From: Clostridium sp. UBA2485
GTDB taxonomy: Bacteria > Bacillota > Clostridia > Clostridiales > Clostridiaceae
Assembly (NCBI RefSeq): GCF_002341865.1
Contig: NZ_DDOV01000017.1
Coordinates: 1-5,886, forward strand
Direction of reading: 5' to 3'
DNA: 5,886 bases
A program made the position numbers and the translations under genes. Below, piece by piece: positions 1 through 5,439 of this stretch (the first letter of the stretch is position 1; the number at the start of each line of letters is the position of its first letter). The notes beneath the pieces are model-generated. The model ran no database searches and was not told the origin of the DNA. It saw only the letters and a program-made list of their open reading frames with translations.

Positions 1-52
1 TAGTTCCAATGTTAACGTGCGGTTTGCTTCTTTCAAATTTTTCCTTAGCCAT
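1..52 (-). CDS. tuf: Elongation factor Tu, N-terminal fragment (cut by window edge)
   Basis: The first 17 codons read MAKEKFERSKPHVNIGT, the characteristic beginning of bacterial EF-Tu just ahead of the G1 GTP-binding loop. EF-Tu is the cytoplasmic GTPase that delivers aminoacyl-tRNA to the ribosomal A site. The ATG is preceded by a strong Shine-Dalgarno (AGGAGG, complement of 62-67) with nine bases of spacing, as expected for one of the most highly translated genes in the cell. The rest of the gene lies beyond the left edge. It follows the tRNA-Thr gene by about 100 bp with no terminator-like hairpin plus T-run between them, so I infer co-transcription from the consensus promoter at 314-342. 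The identification rests on the N-terminus and the gene order. Confidence 0.93.
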   Translation of the reverse strand, partial: MAKEKFERSKPHVNIGT

Positions 53-61
53 TTTTTTATT

Positions 62-67
62 CCTCCT
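62..67 (-). promoter_or_regulatory. Strong ribosome binding site of tuf
   Basis: On the minus strand AGGAGG stands nine bases before the tuf ATG, inside a longer AAGGAGGAA. It is a near-perfect anti-16S match. Between it and the tRNA gene (68-155) the leader holds an A+T-rich imperfect inverted repeat and a small dyad (CACCCTGGTG at 124-133), but no recognisable riboswitch. Confidence 0.8.
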
Positions 68-155
68 TGATATAGGCTTAATTATTATGAATGAATAATT
101 AATTAATTTACTCCTATAAACTCACCCTGGTGTGTTGCGTTTCCTTAAGTAAGTT

Positions 156-231
156 TGGAGCCCATAACCGGGATTGAACCGGTGACCTCCACCTTACCAA
201 GGTGACGCTCTACCTACTGAGCTATATGGGC
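156..231 (-). tRNA. tRNA-Thr (anticodon GGT)
   Basis: Read on the minus strand this is a complete 76-nt tRNA with encoded CCA. The acceptor stem GCCCATA (231-225) pairs perfectly with TATGGGC (166-160), followed by discriminator T and CCA. The D-arm contains AGCTCAGTAGGTAGAGC. The anticodon stem TCACC/GGTGG closes a seven-base loop TTGGTAA with anticodon GGT (threonine, codons ACC/ACU). The T-arm is CCGGTTCAATCCCGG with the invariant TTC. It lies between sigH and tuf and is probably cut out of the tuf leader transcript by RNase P and 3' processing. Having CCA encoded is normal for many Firmicute tRNA genes. Confidence 0.97.
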
Positions 232-238
232 ATTAAAA

Positions 239-271
239 TATGATGTAGATTTATAAAAAAATCGCATCATA
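239..271 (-). other. Imperfect hairpin in the 5' leader of the tRNA-Thr/tuf transcript
   Basis: Bases 239-245 (tatgatg on the complement) pair with 265-271 over seven base pairs. After a small internal loop, 248-252 pair with 259-263 over five more, closing a six-base loop of A and T. It sits seven bases before the mature 5' end of the tRNA, inside the leader transcribed from the consensus promoter. In the direction of transcription it is followed by ATTTTAAT, which is too short a T-run for a good terminator. It could be a pause or weak attenuator, an RNase processing structure, or chance pairing in A+T-rich DNA. Confidence 0.35.
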
Positions 272-313
272 CAAATGTTAAATGTATACTTAAATACTAT
301 ATATCAGTTACTC

Positions 314-342
314 ATTATACTATATATATCCTTTTATGTCAA
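314..342 (-). promoter_or_regulatory. Consensus sigma-A promoter for tRNA-Thr and tuf
   Basis: On the minus strand a perfect -35 TTGACA (complement of 337-342) is separated by exactly 17 bases from a perfect -10 TATAAT (complement of 314-319). The start of transcription should fall near 305-308, giving a leader of about 75 nt before the tRNA. The -35 begins five bases after the sigH stop codon, so the promoter fills the sigH/tRNA gap. A full-consensus promoter fits the heavy demand for tRNA and EF-Tu. There is no terminator before it, so sigH transcripts may also read through. Confidence 0.9.
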
Positions 343-347
343 CGCTA

Positions 348-992
348 TTACTTTCTTTTATCTAAGCATTTTTCCAATTTTCTTTTAACTCTTTGTAGAG
401 CATTATCAATAGACTTAGCATGTCTGTCTAAGTCACAAGCAATTTCTTGATAAGATTTACCATCTAGATAAGACATGAGCACTTCCATCTCTAGATCTGA
501 CAACACTTCACCTATCTCATTCTCAATACTTTCTACTTCTTCTCTACTTATTACTAGTTCTTCTGGATCAGACACTTTAACTCCTGATATTATATCTAGA
601 AGTGTTCTATCTGATTCTTCATCATATATAGGTTTGTTTAGTGATACATATGTATTTAATGGAATATGTTTTTGACGTGTGGCAGTTTTAACTGCCGTTA
701 TTATTTGCCTCGTAACACAAAGTTCCGCAAAAGCCTTAAAGGATGCTAACTTATCTGTTCTAAAATCTCTAATAGCTTTAAATAGCCCAATCATACCTTC
801 TTGGTATATATCTTCTTTATCTGCACCAATTAAAAAATATGATTTAGCTTTAGCTTTCACAAAATTTTGATATTTACATAGCAAATATTCTAAAGCACGA
901 TTGTCCCCATTTCTAGCTTCAGCAACAATTTCCTCATCAGTTTTGTTCATAAACTGGGAATTTAACTCCTCATTGTCAACCCTTTTCTCCAA
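348..992 (-). CDS. sigH: RNA polymerase sigma-H factor (SigH/Spo0H)
   Basis: SigH directs RNA polymerase to genes of the transition to stationary phase and of early sporulation. Compared from memory with the 218-aa B. subtilis protein, this 214-aa product matches along nearly its whole length. Region 2 carries KAKSYFLIGADKEDIYQEG and the -10 recognition segment FAELCVTRQIITAVKTATRQ. A linker with DEESDRTLLDIISG follows, then region 4 with the helix-turn-helix SYQEIACDLDRHAKSIDNAL near the C-terminus. Three starts are possible: TTG at 1007, ATG at 998 and TTG at 992. I chose 992 because the only Shine-Dalgarno (GGAGG, complement of 1001-1005) lies eight bases before it; it is two bases from the ATG and overlaps the TTG at 1007. 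The choice changes only the first few residues. It has its own promoter just upstream and follows yacP by under 75 bp. Confidence 0.95.
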   Translation of the reverse strand: MEKRVDNEELNSQFMNKTDEEIVAEARNGDNRALEYLLCKYQNFVKAKAKSYFLIGADKEDIYQEGMIGLFKAIRDFRTDKLASFKAFAELCVTRQIITAVKTATRQKHIPLNTYVSLNKPIYDEESDRTLLDIISGVKVSDPEELVISREEVESIENEIGEVLSDLEMEVLMSYLDGKSYQEIACDLDRHAKSIDNALQRVKRKLEKCLDKRK

Positions 993-1000
993 AAGCATCC

Positions 1001-1005
1001 CCTCC
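1001..1005 (-). promoter_or_regulatory. Ribosome binding site that decides the sigH start
   Basis: GGAGG on the minus strand, inside TTTGGAGGGG. Eight bases separate it from the TTG at 992 but only two from the ATG at 998, so the TTG is the better-placed start. A weak start codon would keep SigH translation low, which suits a regulatory sigma factor; this is inference. Confidence 0.6.
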
Positions 1006-1029
1006 AAATTGAATATGGACTTAACTAAA

Positions 1030-1057
1030 ATTATACATTATTATTTTAAAGCGTCAA
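1030..1057 (-). promoter_or_regulatory. Sigma-A-type promoter of sigH
   Basis: On the minus strand TTGACG (complement of 1052-1057) is followed after 16 bases by a perfect TATAAT (complement of 1030-1035). The predicted start of transcription is near 1022-1025, giving a leader of about 30 nt to the Shine-Dalgarno region and start. The -35 lies six bases after the yacP stop codon. In B. subtilis sigH is likewise made from its own sigma-A promoter, which AbrB represses; an AbrB site cannot be read from sequence alone here because AbrB has no sharp consensus. Confidence 0.8.
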
Positions 1058-1063
1058 GCTATA

Positions 1064-1573
1064 TTACTTGCTTCGCCTTATTTTTTCTAGCTTTTCAGCT
1101 ATTTCACTGTCAATCATATCTTCAAATAAATTTCTATCTTGCGAATAAGTTTTTTCATATTTTTTAGAAATCTTCTTATTAGCCTCCATAACGGTGTGAT
1201 AAAACTCTAGCGAAGATACTCTATTGGCTCCCCTTTGAAAAGTAACTTGTTGTTCAATAGCATCAGAAGTAACTACATAAACCTCTGATACTCTACCTAT
1301 ATTATTTACGGTTTTTTCAATATATAAGTCCGCTGTTTCTCCTTCTTTCGTAAAAACTACTGTGATATTTCCAATCCTCTCTTTCTTTTGAAGACTGCCT
1401 TTTACCATATGAGCATCGAAAACTATTATAATGTTATATCCCTTAAAGGAAGAATAGTTAATCATAATATCTATTAATTTTGTCCTTGCAGATTCATAAC
1501 TATAATCCTTTATCGCTCTAAGTTCTGGCCAACTATTTATAACATTGTAGCCATCTATAAATATCTTTCTCAA
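1064..1573 (-). CDS. rae1: NYN/PIN-like ribosome-associated endoribonuclease (YacP/Rae1 family)
   Basis: The 169-aa product is a single NYN (PIN-like) domain with a basic helical tail. The metal-binding acidic residues expected of the fold are present: D7 in FIDGYN, D53 in IIVFDAH, D82 in GETADLYIE and D104 in YVVTSD. B. subtilis Rae1 (YacP, about 170 aa) binds the ribosome and cleaves certain mRNAs in the A site during translation; the same role is inferred here. The TTG start places the first catalytic aspartate at residue 7, as I recall it for B. subtilis. This TTG has no Shine-Dalgarno, and the frame is closed 18 bases upstream by the rlmB TAG, so only near-cognate codons could serve otherwise. 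Translation is therefore probably coupled to rlmB. It lies between rlmB and sigH, the same neighbours as in Bacillus. Confidence 0.9.
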   Translation of the reverse strand: MRKIFIDGYNVINSWPELRAIKDYSYESARTKLIDIMINYSSFKGYNIIIVFDAHMVKGSLQKKERIGNITVVFTKEGETADLYIEKTVNNIGRVSEVYVVTSDAIEQQVTFQRGANRVSSLEFYHTVMEANKKISKKYEKTYSQDRNLFEDMIDSEIAEKLEKIRRSK

Positions 1574-1591
1574 GATTATATTAGCAAAAGT

Positions 1592-2410
1592 CTATTTCAA
1601 CTTTTGCTTCAACACCTCATACATTAGTATTCCACCAGCTACAGAAGCATTAAGCGAAGTTATTTGACCAACCATAGGAATTTTCATTAGCACATCACAT
1701 TTTTCTTTAGTTAGTTTTGATATACCCTTTCCTTCACTTCCTATAACTAATGCTACTGCACCTTTTAAGTCCACATCATAACAATTCTCACCATGCATAT
1801 CAGCACCATATATCCATAATCCTAATTCTTTTAACTCATCTATAGTGCTGTTAATATTCGTAACTTTAGCTATTCTCATATGTTCTGTAGCACCTGCAGA
1901 AGTTTTATAAACAATAGGAGTGACCCCTACATTTTTTCTTTTAGGAATTATAATTCCATGGGCTCCGCAAACTTCTGCCGTTCTTATAATTGAACCAAAA
2001 TTATGAGGGTCTTCAATTTCATCTAGTATAATTAAAAATGGTTTTTCATTTTTTGAATTTGCATAATCAATAATTTCTTTTACATGATAATATTTATAAG
2101 CAGTAACTTTAGCTATTACGCCTTGGTGTGATCCTGTTAAAGACATAGAATCAAGCTTTACACGATCTACAGTTTTAACAACTACACCTTTTTCCTTTGC
2201 CAAAGCTAAAACCACATTAATAGAACCCTTAGTATCACCTTTAGCAACTAATATTTGCTCTATAGTTCTATCAGATTTTAAAGCTTCAATTACTGAATTT
2301 CTTCCTTCAATAATATCTTCTCTTATTATTTCTTCATTGCCCATATTAGTTTTATTGTTATATTCTTTTTTAACTCTATCTCTACTGTTAGTTTTTTTAT
2401 TTTCTTTCAT
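1592..2410 (-). CDS. rlmB: 23S rRNA (guanosine-2251-2'-O)-methyltransferase RlmB (SpoU/TrmH family)
   Basis: The 272-aa protein has the RlmB plan. A lysine- and asparagine-rich N-terminal extension of about 30 residues precedes a substrate-binding domain (about 33-108, starting EGRNSVIEAL and ending near LTGSHQGVIAKV). The SPOUT catalytic domain with its knotted S-adenosylmethionine site follows. SpoU motif 1 is at about 130-150 (DEIEDPHNFGSIIRTAE, with the conserved Asn and Arg), motif 2 at about 219-231 (VALVIGSEGKGIS) and motif 3 at about 253-268 (KIPMVGQITSLNASVA). It methylates the 2'-O of G2251 (E. coli numbering) in the peptidyl-transferase P-loop of 23S rRNA. The ATG has a Shine-Dalgarno (GAGG, complement of 2418-2421) seven bases away. 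The gene lies about 80 bp after thyX in the same direction, and its reading frame is the same as that of yacP downstream. Confidence 0.95.
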   Translation of the reverse strand: MKENKKTNSRDRVKKEYNNKTNMGNEEIIREDIIEGRNSVIEALKSDRTIEQILVAKGDTKGSINVVLALAKEKGVVVKTVDRVKLDSMSLTGSHQGVIAKVTAYKYYHVKEIIDYANSKNEKPFLIILDEIEDPHNFGSIIRTAEVCGAHGIIIPKRKNVGVTPIVYKTSAGATEHMRIAKVTNINSTIDELKELGLWIYGADMHGENCYDVDLKGAVALVIGSEGKGISKLTKEKCDVLMKIPMVGQITSLNASVAGGILMYEVLKQKLK

Positions 2411-2493
2411 ATTTCAACCTCTTTCATAAACCTATTTAAATTTAAGTTATCTGTAATTATATCCAAAAGCATAACTTTAATTTATGTAGTTGT

Positions 2494-3300
2494 TTATAAA
2501 TTAGAATATTTTTTCCTTACTGTCACAATTTCTCCACAGGTCATACTACCTTCAGGACAAGATCCCTTTATACAATTTGGTCCTCCATTTTTAAATAAAA
2601 TAGGAGCTACTTTTTTTGCTTCTTTTAACATTGCATCTGCCATGTCTCTAATTTCCCATTGAGCTCTATTACAGCATCTATGTGCAAAAAAATGCATAAG
2701 CTCTCTTGCATTCATCGTAACAATAATTTTAGTTTCACAAGCATTAGGAAATACATATCTAGCATCTTCAATGGCCTTTTTCTGCGCTTGTGATTTTAGT
2801 TTTCTTAATACACGTTCTTCAACTTCTGATGTTGAATTTAAAGACTTCTCTCTTATATATTTATTTAAGCTTTCATTATAAATTTGTTCAAATAACATTT
2901 CTACAATTTCATCATAATATTCTTGGTCCTTTTTCATCGCTTCTATAAATATTTCTTTAGCTTTAGAATTATTTTCTATTGATGGTGGTATTATGTACTC
3001 AAAGGCATCCAATTTTACGTATCTTTGACTTTGTTGTGAGTATGAAGCAACTCTATGGCGTACTAGTTGATGAGTTAAACTTCTAGACACTCCTTCAATA
3101 GCAAAGGTAAAACTAACATGCTCAATAGGAGAATAGTGACCATAATTCATAAGCATACTTAAAAAGTTTTCTGTTTTTTCTTTATCTAATCCTTCTAATA
3201 TTTCGTCTACTCCTACAGAGCTATAACAAAGTTTTGCTGCTGATGCAATAACCTTTTCTGGATTTGGTGTATGCTCAATTAATTTAACTTTCAAAGTCAT
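2494..3300 (-). CDS. thyX: Flavin-dependent thymidylate synthase ThyX
   Basis: ThyX converts dUMP to dTMP using methylene-tetrahydrofolate with FAD and NADPH, and is unrelated to ThyA. The signature RHR-X7-S is present (R81-H82-R83 ... S91, in RHRVASYSQQSQRY). Also present are the upstream SPIEHVSFTFAIEG segment (57-70) and the C-terminal block with ARYVFPNACET and NARELMHFFAHRCCNRAQWEIR (180-218) that contributes to dUMP and FAD binding. At 268 aa it is longer than the roughly 220-aa Thermotoga enzyme; the extra length is a helical insert around 110-178 and a tail with C243, C248 and C255. The ATG follows a strong GAGGAGG Shine-Dalgarno by six bases. The first 17 bp overlap the end of mrnC in another frame, so translation is probably coupled. 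Confidence 0.97.
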   Translation of the reverse strand: MTLKVKLIEHTPNPEKVIASAAKLCYSSVGVDEILEGLDKEKTENFLSMLMNYGHYSPIEHVSFTFAIEGVSRSLTHQLVRHRVASYSQQSQRYVKLDAFEYIIPPSIENNSKAKEIFIEAMKKDQEYYDEIVEMLFEQIYNESLNKYIREKSLNSTSEVEERVLRKLKSQAQKKAIEDARYVFPNACETKIIVTMNARELMHFFAHRCCNRAQWEIRDMADAMLKEAKKVAPILFKNGGPNCIKGSCPEGSMTCGEIVTVRKKYSNL

Positions 3301-3715
3301 TTTTATCCTCCTCGTATTTTACTATTTTACTTAATATATAATTAAGTTTTTCTTCCTTTTCACATAAATATAGATATCCTATAACCGCTTCAAAACCAGT
3401 AGCCCATCTATAATCAGCTACGTCTGAATTTTTAGGTGTATGAGATTTAGAATTTCTTCCTCTTTTAAAAATAGCCATTTCATCATCTTCTAAATCATCT
3501 ATTATAATCTTCATATATTCACTTTGTGCTTTTGCTTTTACATAAGATACAGTTTTTACATGAACCTTATGCACATTAAGTCCTCTATTTTTTTCCACTA
3601 AATATGTTCTTATAAACACTTCATACACAGCATCTCCTATCAAAGCCAACACTAGTGGATTAAGTTGTTTTATCTCTTCTAGAGTGAATTTTCCCTTTAG
3701 TAATTGAAAGTTCAT
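3284..3715 (-). CDS. mrnC: Mini-ribonuclease III (MrnC)
   Basis: Mini-III is an RNase III catalytic domain without the dsRNA-binding domain. In B. subtilis it trims both ends of 23S rRNA from the precursor. The 143-aa product equals the usual family length. It shows the N-terminal catalytic block LALIGDAVYEVFIR (D28), the basic HTPKNSDVADYRWATGFEA segment and the second catalytic acid E109 in GFEAVIGYLYL. I chose the ATG at 3715 over a TTG ten codons upstream (3745). The ATG has AAGGAG (complement of 3722-3727) six bases away, and the TTG would lie inside the probable promoter/start region. It is the first gene of the mrnC - thyX - rlmB - yacP - sigH run. In Bacillus cysS stands directly upstream; here it is absent from the window. 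Confidence 0.95.
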   Translation of the reverse strand: MNFQLLKGKFTLEEIKQLNPLVLALIGDAVYEVFIRTYLVEKNRGLNVHKVHVKTVSYVKAKAQSEYMKIIIDDLEDDEMAIFKRGRNSKSHTPKNSDVADYRWATGFEAVIGYLYLCEKEEKLNYILSKIVKYEEDKNDFES

Positions 3716-3721
3716 GTTTTT

Positions 3722-3727
3722 CTCCTT
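3722..3727 (-). promoter_or_regulatory. Ribosome binding site that decides the mrnC start
   Basis: AAGGAG on the minus strand, six bases before the ATG at 3715. It lies within the extra codons that a TTG start at 3745 would add, so it argues for the shorter 143-aa protein. Confidence 0.75.
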
Positions 3728-3750
3728 AACCTTATAGTTATTCAATTTTA

Positions 3751-3780
3751 ATTATACACAGATATTTAAAATAATAACAG
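3751..3780 (-). promoter_or_regulatory. Probable promoter of the mrnC operon
   Basis: A perfect -10 TATAAT (complement of 3751-3756) lies 18 bases from a weak -35 CTGTTA (complement of 3775-3780; three of six match TTGACA). Transcription would start near 3742-3746, leaving a short leader of about 30 nt before the ATG at 3715. The -10 is convincing and correctly placed; the -35 is poor, so strength or the need for an activator is unknown. Confidence 0.55.
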
Positions 3781-3924
3781 GTAATAAATGAATATTTTTA
3801 AAAATCATGACGAAATTTAGCCAATAAATTATAAATATATAAATTTAATAACAATACTAAAAACTTTGTATAATCTTCTTTTTTATCTTTAATCCATATC
3901 CTCATTTTATTACAATGCAATACT

Positions 3925-3951
3925 TTTTCTTATGGCAAGAGCCATTGAAAA
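3925..3951 (+). other. Compound hairpin with T-run on the plus side
   Basis: Outer arms ttttc (3925-3929) and gaaaa (3947-3951) pair, and after a small asymmetric internal loop the inner arms atggc (3932-3936) and gccat (3941-3945) pair around the tetraloop aaga. On the plus strand it is followed by TATTTTT, as in a weak intrinsic terminator; no T-run follows on the minus strand. No plus-strand gene in the window would use it. It contains the only G+C-rich patch of this gap. Confidence 0.35.
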
Positions 3952-3973
3952 TATTTTTAAAATGACATATAAA
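3945..3973 (+). promoter_or_regulatory. Promoter-like sequence on the plus strand, no gene recognised downstream
   Basis: TTGAAA (3945-3950) and TATAAA (3968-3973) are separated by exactly 17 bases, each one mismatch from the sigma-A consensus. Downstream is a purine-rich aaaaaggaag (3981-3990), but no start codon follows at a useful distance. Such matches arise by chance in DNA this rich in A+T, so this is a candidate only. Confidence 0.25.
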
Positions 3974-4082
3974 TTATTATAAAAAGGAAGAATCGGTAGT
4001 AATTTTTATAAGTCATAAAAATAAACTATCACTTTAATTATACTTACCTATTATTTTACTCTAATATAAATTTCCTTTAAAT

Positions 4083-4131
4083 AAAAAATGTTTACAACAG
4101 TTTTAGAGTTTTTTAAAAACTGTTGTAAACA
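4083..4131 (-). terminator. Intrinsic terminator of the threonine ammonia-lyase gene
   Basis: A perfect 16-bp inverted repeat (4089-4104 with 4116-4131; left arm tgtttacaacagtttt on the plus strand) encloses an 11-base loop. On the minus strand it is followed by A and then TTTTTT (complement of 4083-4088). It starts about 88 bp after the stop codon of the lyase gene. The stem is long but A+T-rich, as is common in clostridia. The T-run is on the minus side only, so it serves the lyase transcript and insulates the mrnC operon from it. Confidence 0.8.
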
Positions 4132-4218
4132 CTTATATATCAAATATCTTATTTAATTAAAGATTTTTAAAATACTAACTATCTAATTCTCTTAAATGTA
4201 TAGATTAATCTTAAAAGA

Positions 4219-5439
4219 TTATTTATATATTTGTTCAAATATATATCCTTTTATTGCTAATGCATTTTTTATCATTGCAGCATGTTCTTTTGATTCTGTT
4301 TCAATTTCTATTTCAATGTTTGTAAATTCAAGCCCTTTAGGATTCCAGTTTTTATCTTGTTTAATCTTTGCTACATTTCCACCTAACGTAGCTACTTCAG
4401 CAACTAATGCTCCCAATTGACCTATTTTATCTTTTAATTCAAATTGTAAAGTTATTCTTCTTTCAACTAGCACTAATTGTCTATCAATTATTTTTGATAT
4501 TGTAGCTATATCTATATTTCCACCACTTATAACTGCAACAACATTTTTACCAGCATTTTTAATTTTTCCTGTTAATAATGCAGCTAAGGAAACAACTCCT
4601 GCACCTTCAGCTATAACCTTATTTCTTTCCATTAGTGCAAATATTCCATAGGCGATTTCATCTTCTGTAACTGTTACTATCTCATCAACATACTCTTTTA
4701 TTATTTCAAAAGTTTTATCTCCTGGAGTTTTAACAGATATACCATCTGCTAATGACTTTGAGCCTTCAACTGTAACAACTTCCCCTTTTTCTAAGGATGC
4801 TTTGCTTGAAGCAATTATTTCTGCTTGAACTCCTATTATCTTTACATCGGGCTTTATAGCTTTAGCTGCTACTGCAATCCCTGCTATAATCCCCCCTCCA
4901 CCAATTGGAACTATTATAGTATCAACTTCTGATAAATCTTCAAAAATTTCAAGAGCAATTGTTCCTTGTCCTGCTATTACATGTTCATCATTAAATGGGT
5001 GTAAAAATGTTGCTCCCGTTTCTTTTTGTACTTCTACTGCTTTAGCATAACATTCATCGTAAACTTCACCATGTTGTATAACCGTTGCTCCATAGTTCTT
5101 TGTAGCTTGAACTTTTGCAAGAGGTGCTGTTAATGGCATACATATTGTAGACTTAACACCAAATATAGTTGATGCATATGCAACTCCTTGAGCATGATTC
5201 CCTGCTGAAGATGCAACAACTCCCCTAGCTCTTTCTTCTTCTGTTAATGATGCAACTTTATTATAAGCTCCTCTTAGTTTGAAAGAACCAGTTTTTTGTT
5301 TATTTTCACATTTTAAATACACTTCATATCCAGTATCTTTTGAAAACGTACTGGAATGGAATAAAGGTGTCTTTCTTACAACTCCCTTTAAACTTTCCTG
5401 TGCCTTTTTTATGTCAGATAATGATAATGTTATACTCAC
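4219..5439 (-). CDS. ilvA: Threonine ammonia-lyase (threonine deaminase), single ACT domain
   Basis: A cytoplasmic fold-type II PLP enzyme converting L-threonine to 2-oxobutyrate and ammonia, feeding isoleucine synthesis or threonine catabolism. In the 406-aa product, K54 in KTGSFKLRGAYNK is the expected PLP lysine. SSAGNHAQG (77-85) is the substrate-binding Asn loop, the glycine loop VPIGGGGIIAGIA (177-189) binds the PLP phosphate, and SGGNID (305-310) closes the catalytic domain. Residues from about 328 form one ACT-like regulatory domain. Biosynthetic E. coli IlvA has two such domains (about 514 aa) and TdcB lacks one (about 329 aa), so this is the intermediate class often labelled ilvA or tdcB in Firmicutes. 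Serine may also be used. The GTG start has AAGGAG (complement of 5448-5453) eight bases away. It stands alone, with a terminator after it and a leader hairpin before it. Confidence 0.93.
   Translation of the reverse strand: MSITLSLSDIKKAQESLKGVVRKTPLFHSSTFSKDTGYEVYLKCENKQKTGSFKLRGAYNKVASLTEEERARGVVASSAGNHAQGVAYASTIFGVKSTICMPLTAPLAKVQATKNYGATVIQHGEVYDECYAKAVEVQKETGATFLHPFNDEHVIAGQGTIALEIFEDLSEVDTIIVPIGGGGIIAGIAVAAKAIKPDVKIIGVQAEIIASSKASLEKGEVVTVEGSKSLADGISVKTPGDKTFEIIKEYVDEIVTVTEDEIAYGIFALMERNKVIAEGAGVVSLAALLTGKIKNAGKNVVAVISGGNIDIATISKIIDRQLVLVERRITLQFELKDKIGQLGALVAEVATLGGNVAKIKQDKNWNPKGLEFTNIEIEIETESKEHAAMIKNALAIKGYIFEQIYK

Larger units (their letters stand above)
3781..4080. other. Gene-free A+T-rich gap between the threonine ammonia-lyase terminator and the mrnC promoter
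   Basis: No reading frame of credible length or with a Shine-Dalgarno plus start is visible on either strand. The longest tidy frame found is a 16-codon plus-strand one at 3932 (MARAIENIFKMTYKLL) without a ribosome binding site. The gap does hold a compound hairpin at 3925-3951 and a promoter-like plus-strand sequence at 3945-3973, listed separately. A decayed gene or a small RNA is possible but not shown. Confidence 0.5.

Noticed and set aside
475..1167. Plus-strand open frames opposite sigH and yacP
   Set aside because: They mirror clear genes on the other strand, lack ribosome binding sites and have low-complexity serine/hydrophobic-rich products typical of antisense frames.
2444..2477. 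Inverted repeat aagttat/ataactt in the thyX-rlmB gap with a TATAAT (minus strand, complement of 2456-2461) in its loop
   Set aside because: Only seven base pairs, no T-run, and no acceptable -35 at 16-18 bases from the -10. Not enough for either a terminator or a promoter for rlmB.
3791..3850. Short A+T-only inverted repeats such as aaattta/taaattt
   Set aside because: Expected by chance at this base composition.
3932..3982. Plus-strand mini-frame of 16 codons (MARAIENIFKMTYKLL)
   Set aside because: No Shine-Dalgarno and no recognisable family; its ATG is part of a hairpin arm. Likely chance.
4196..4420. Plus-strand open frame opposite the 3' end of the threonine ammonia-lyase gene
   Set aside because: Antisense shadow of a well-supported gene; no Shine-Dalgarno and no family resemblance.
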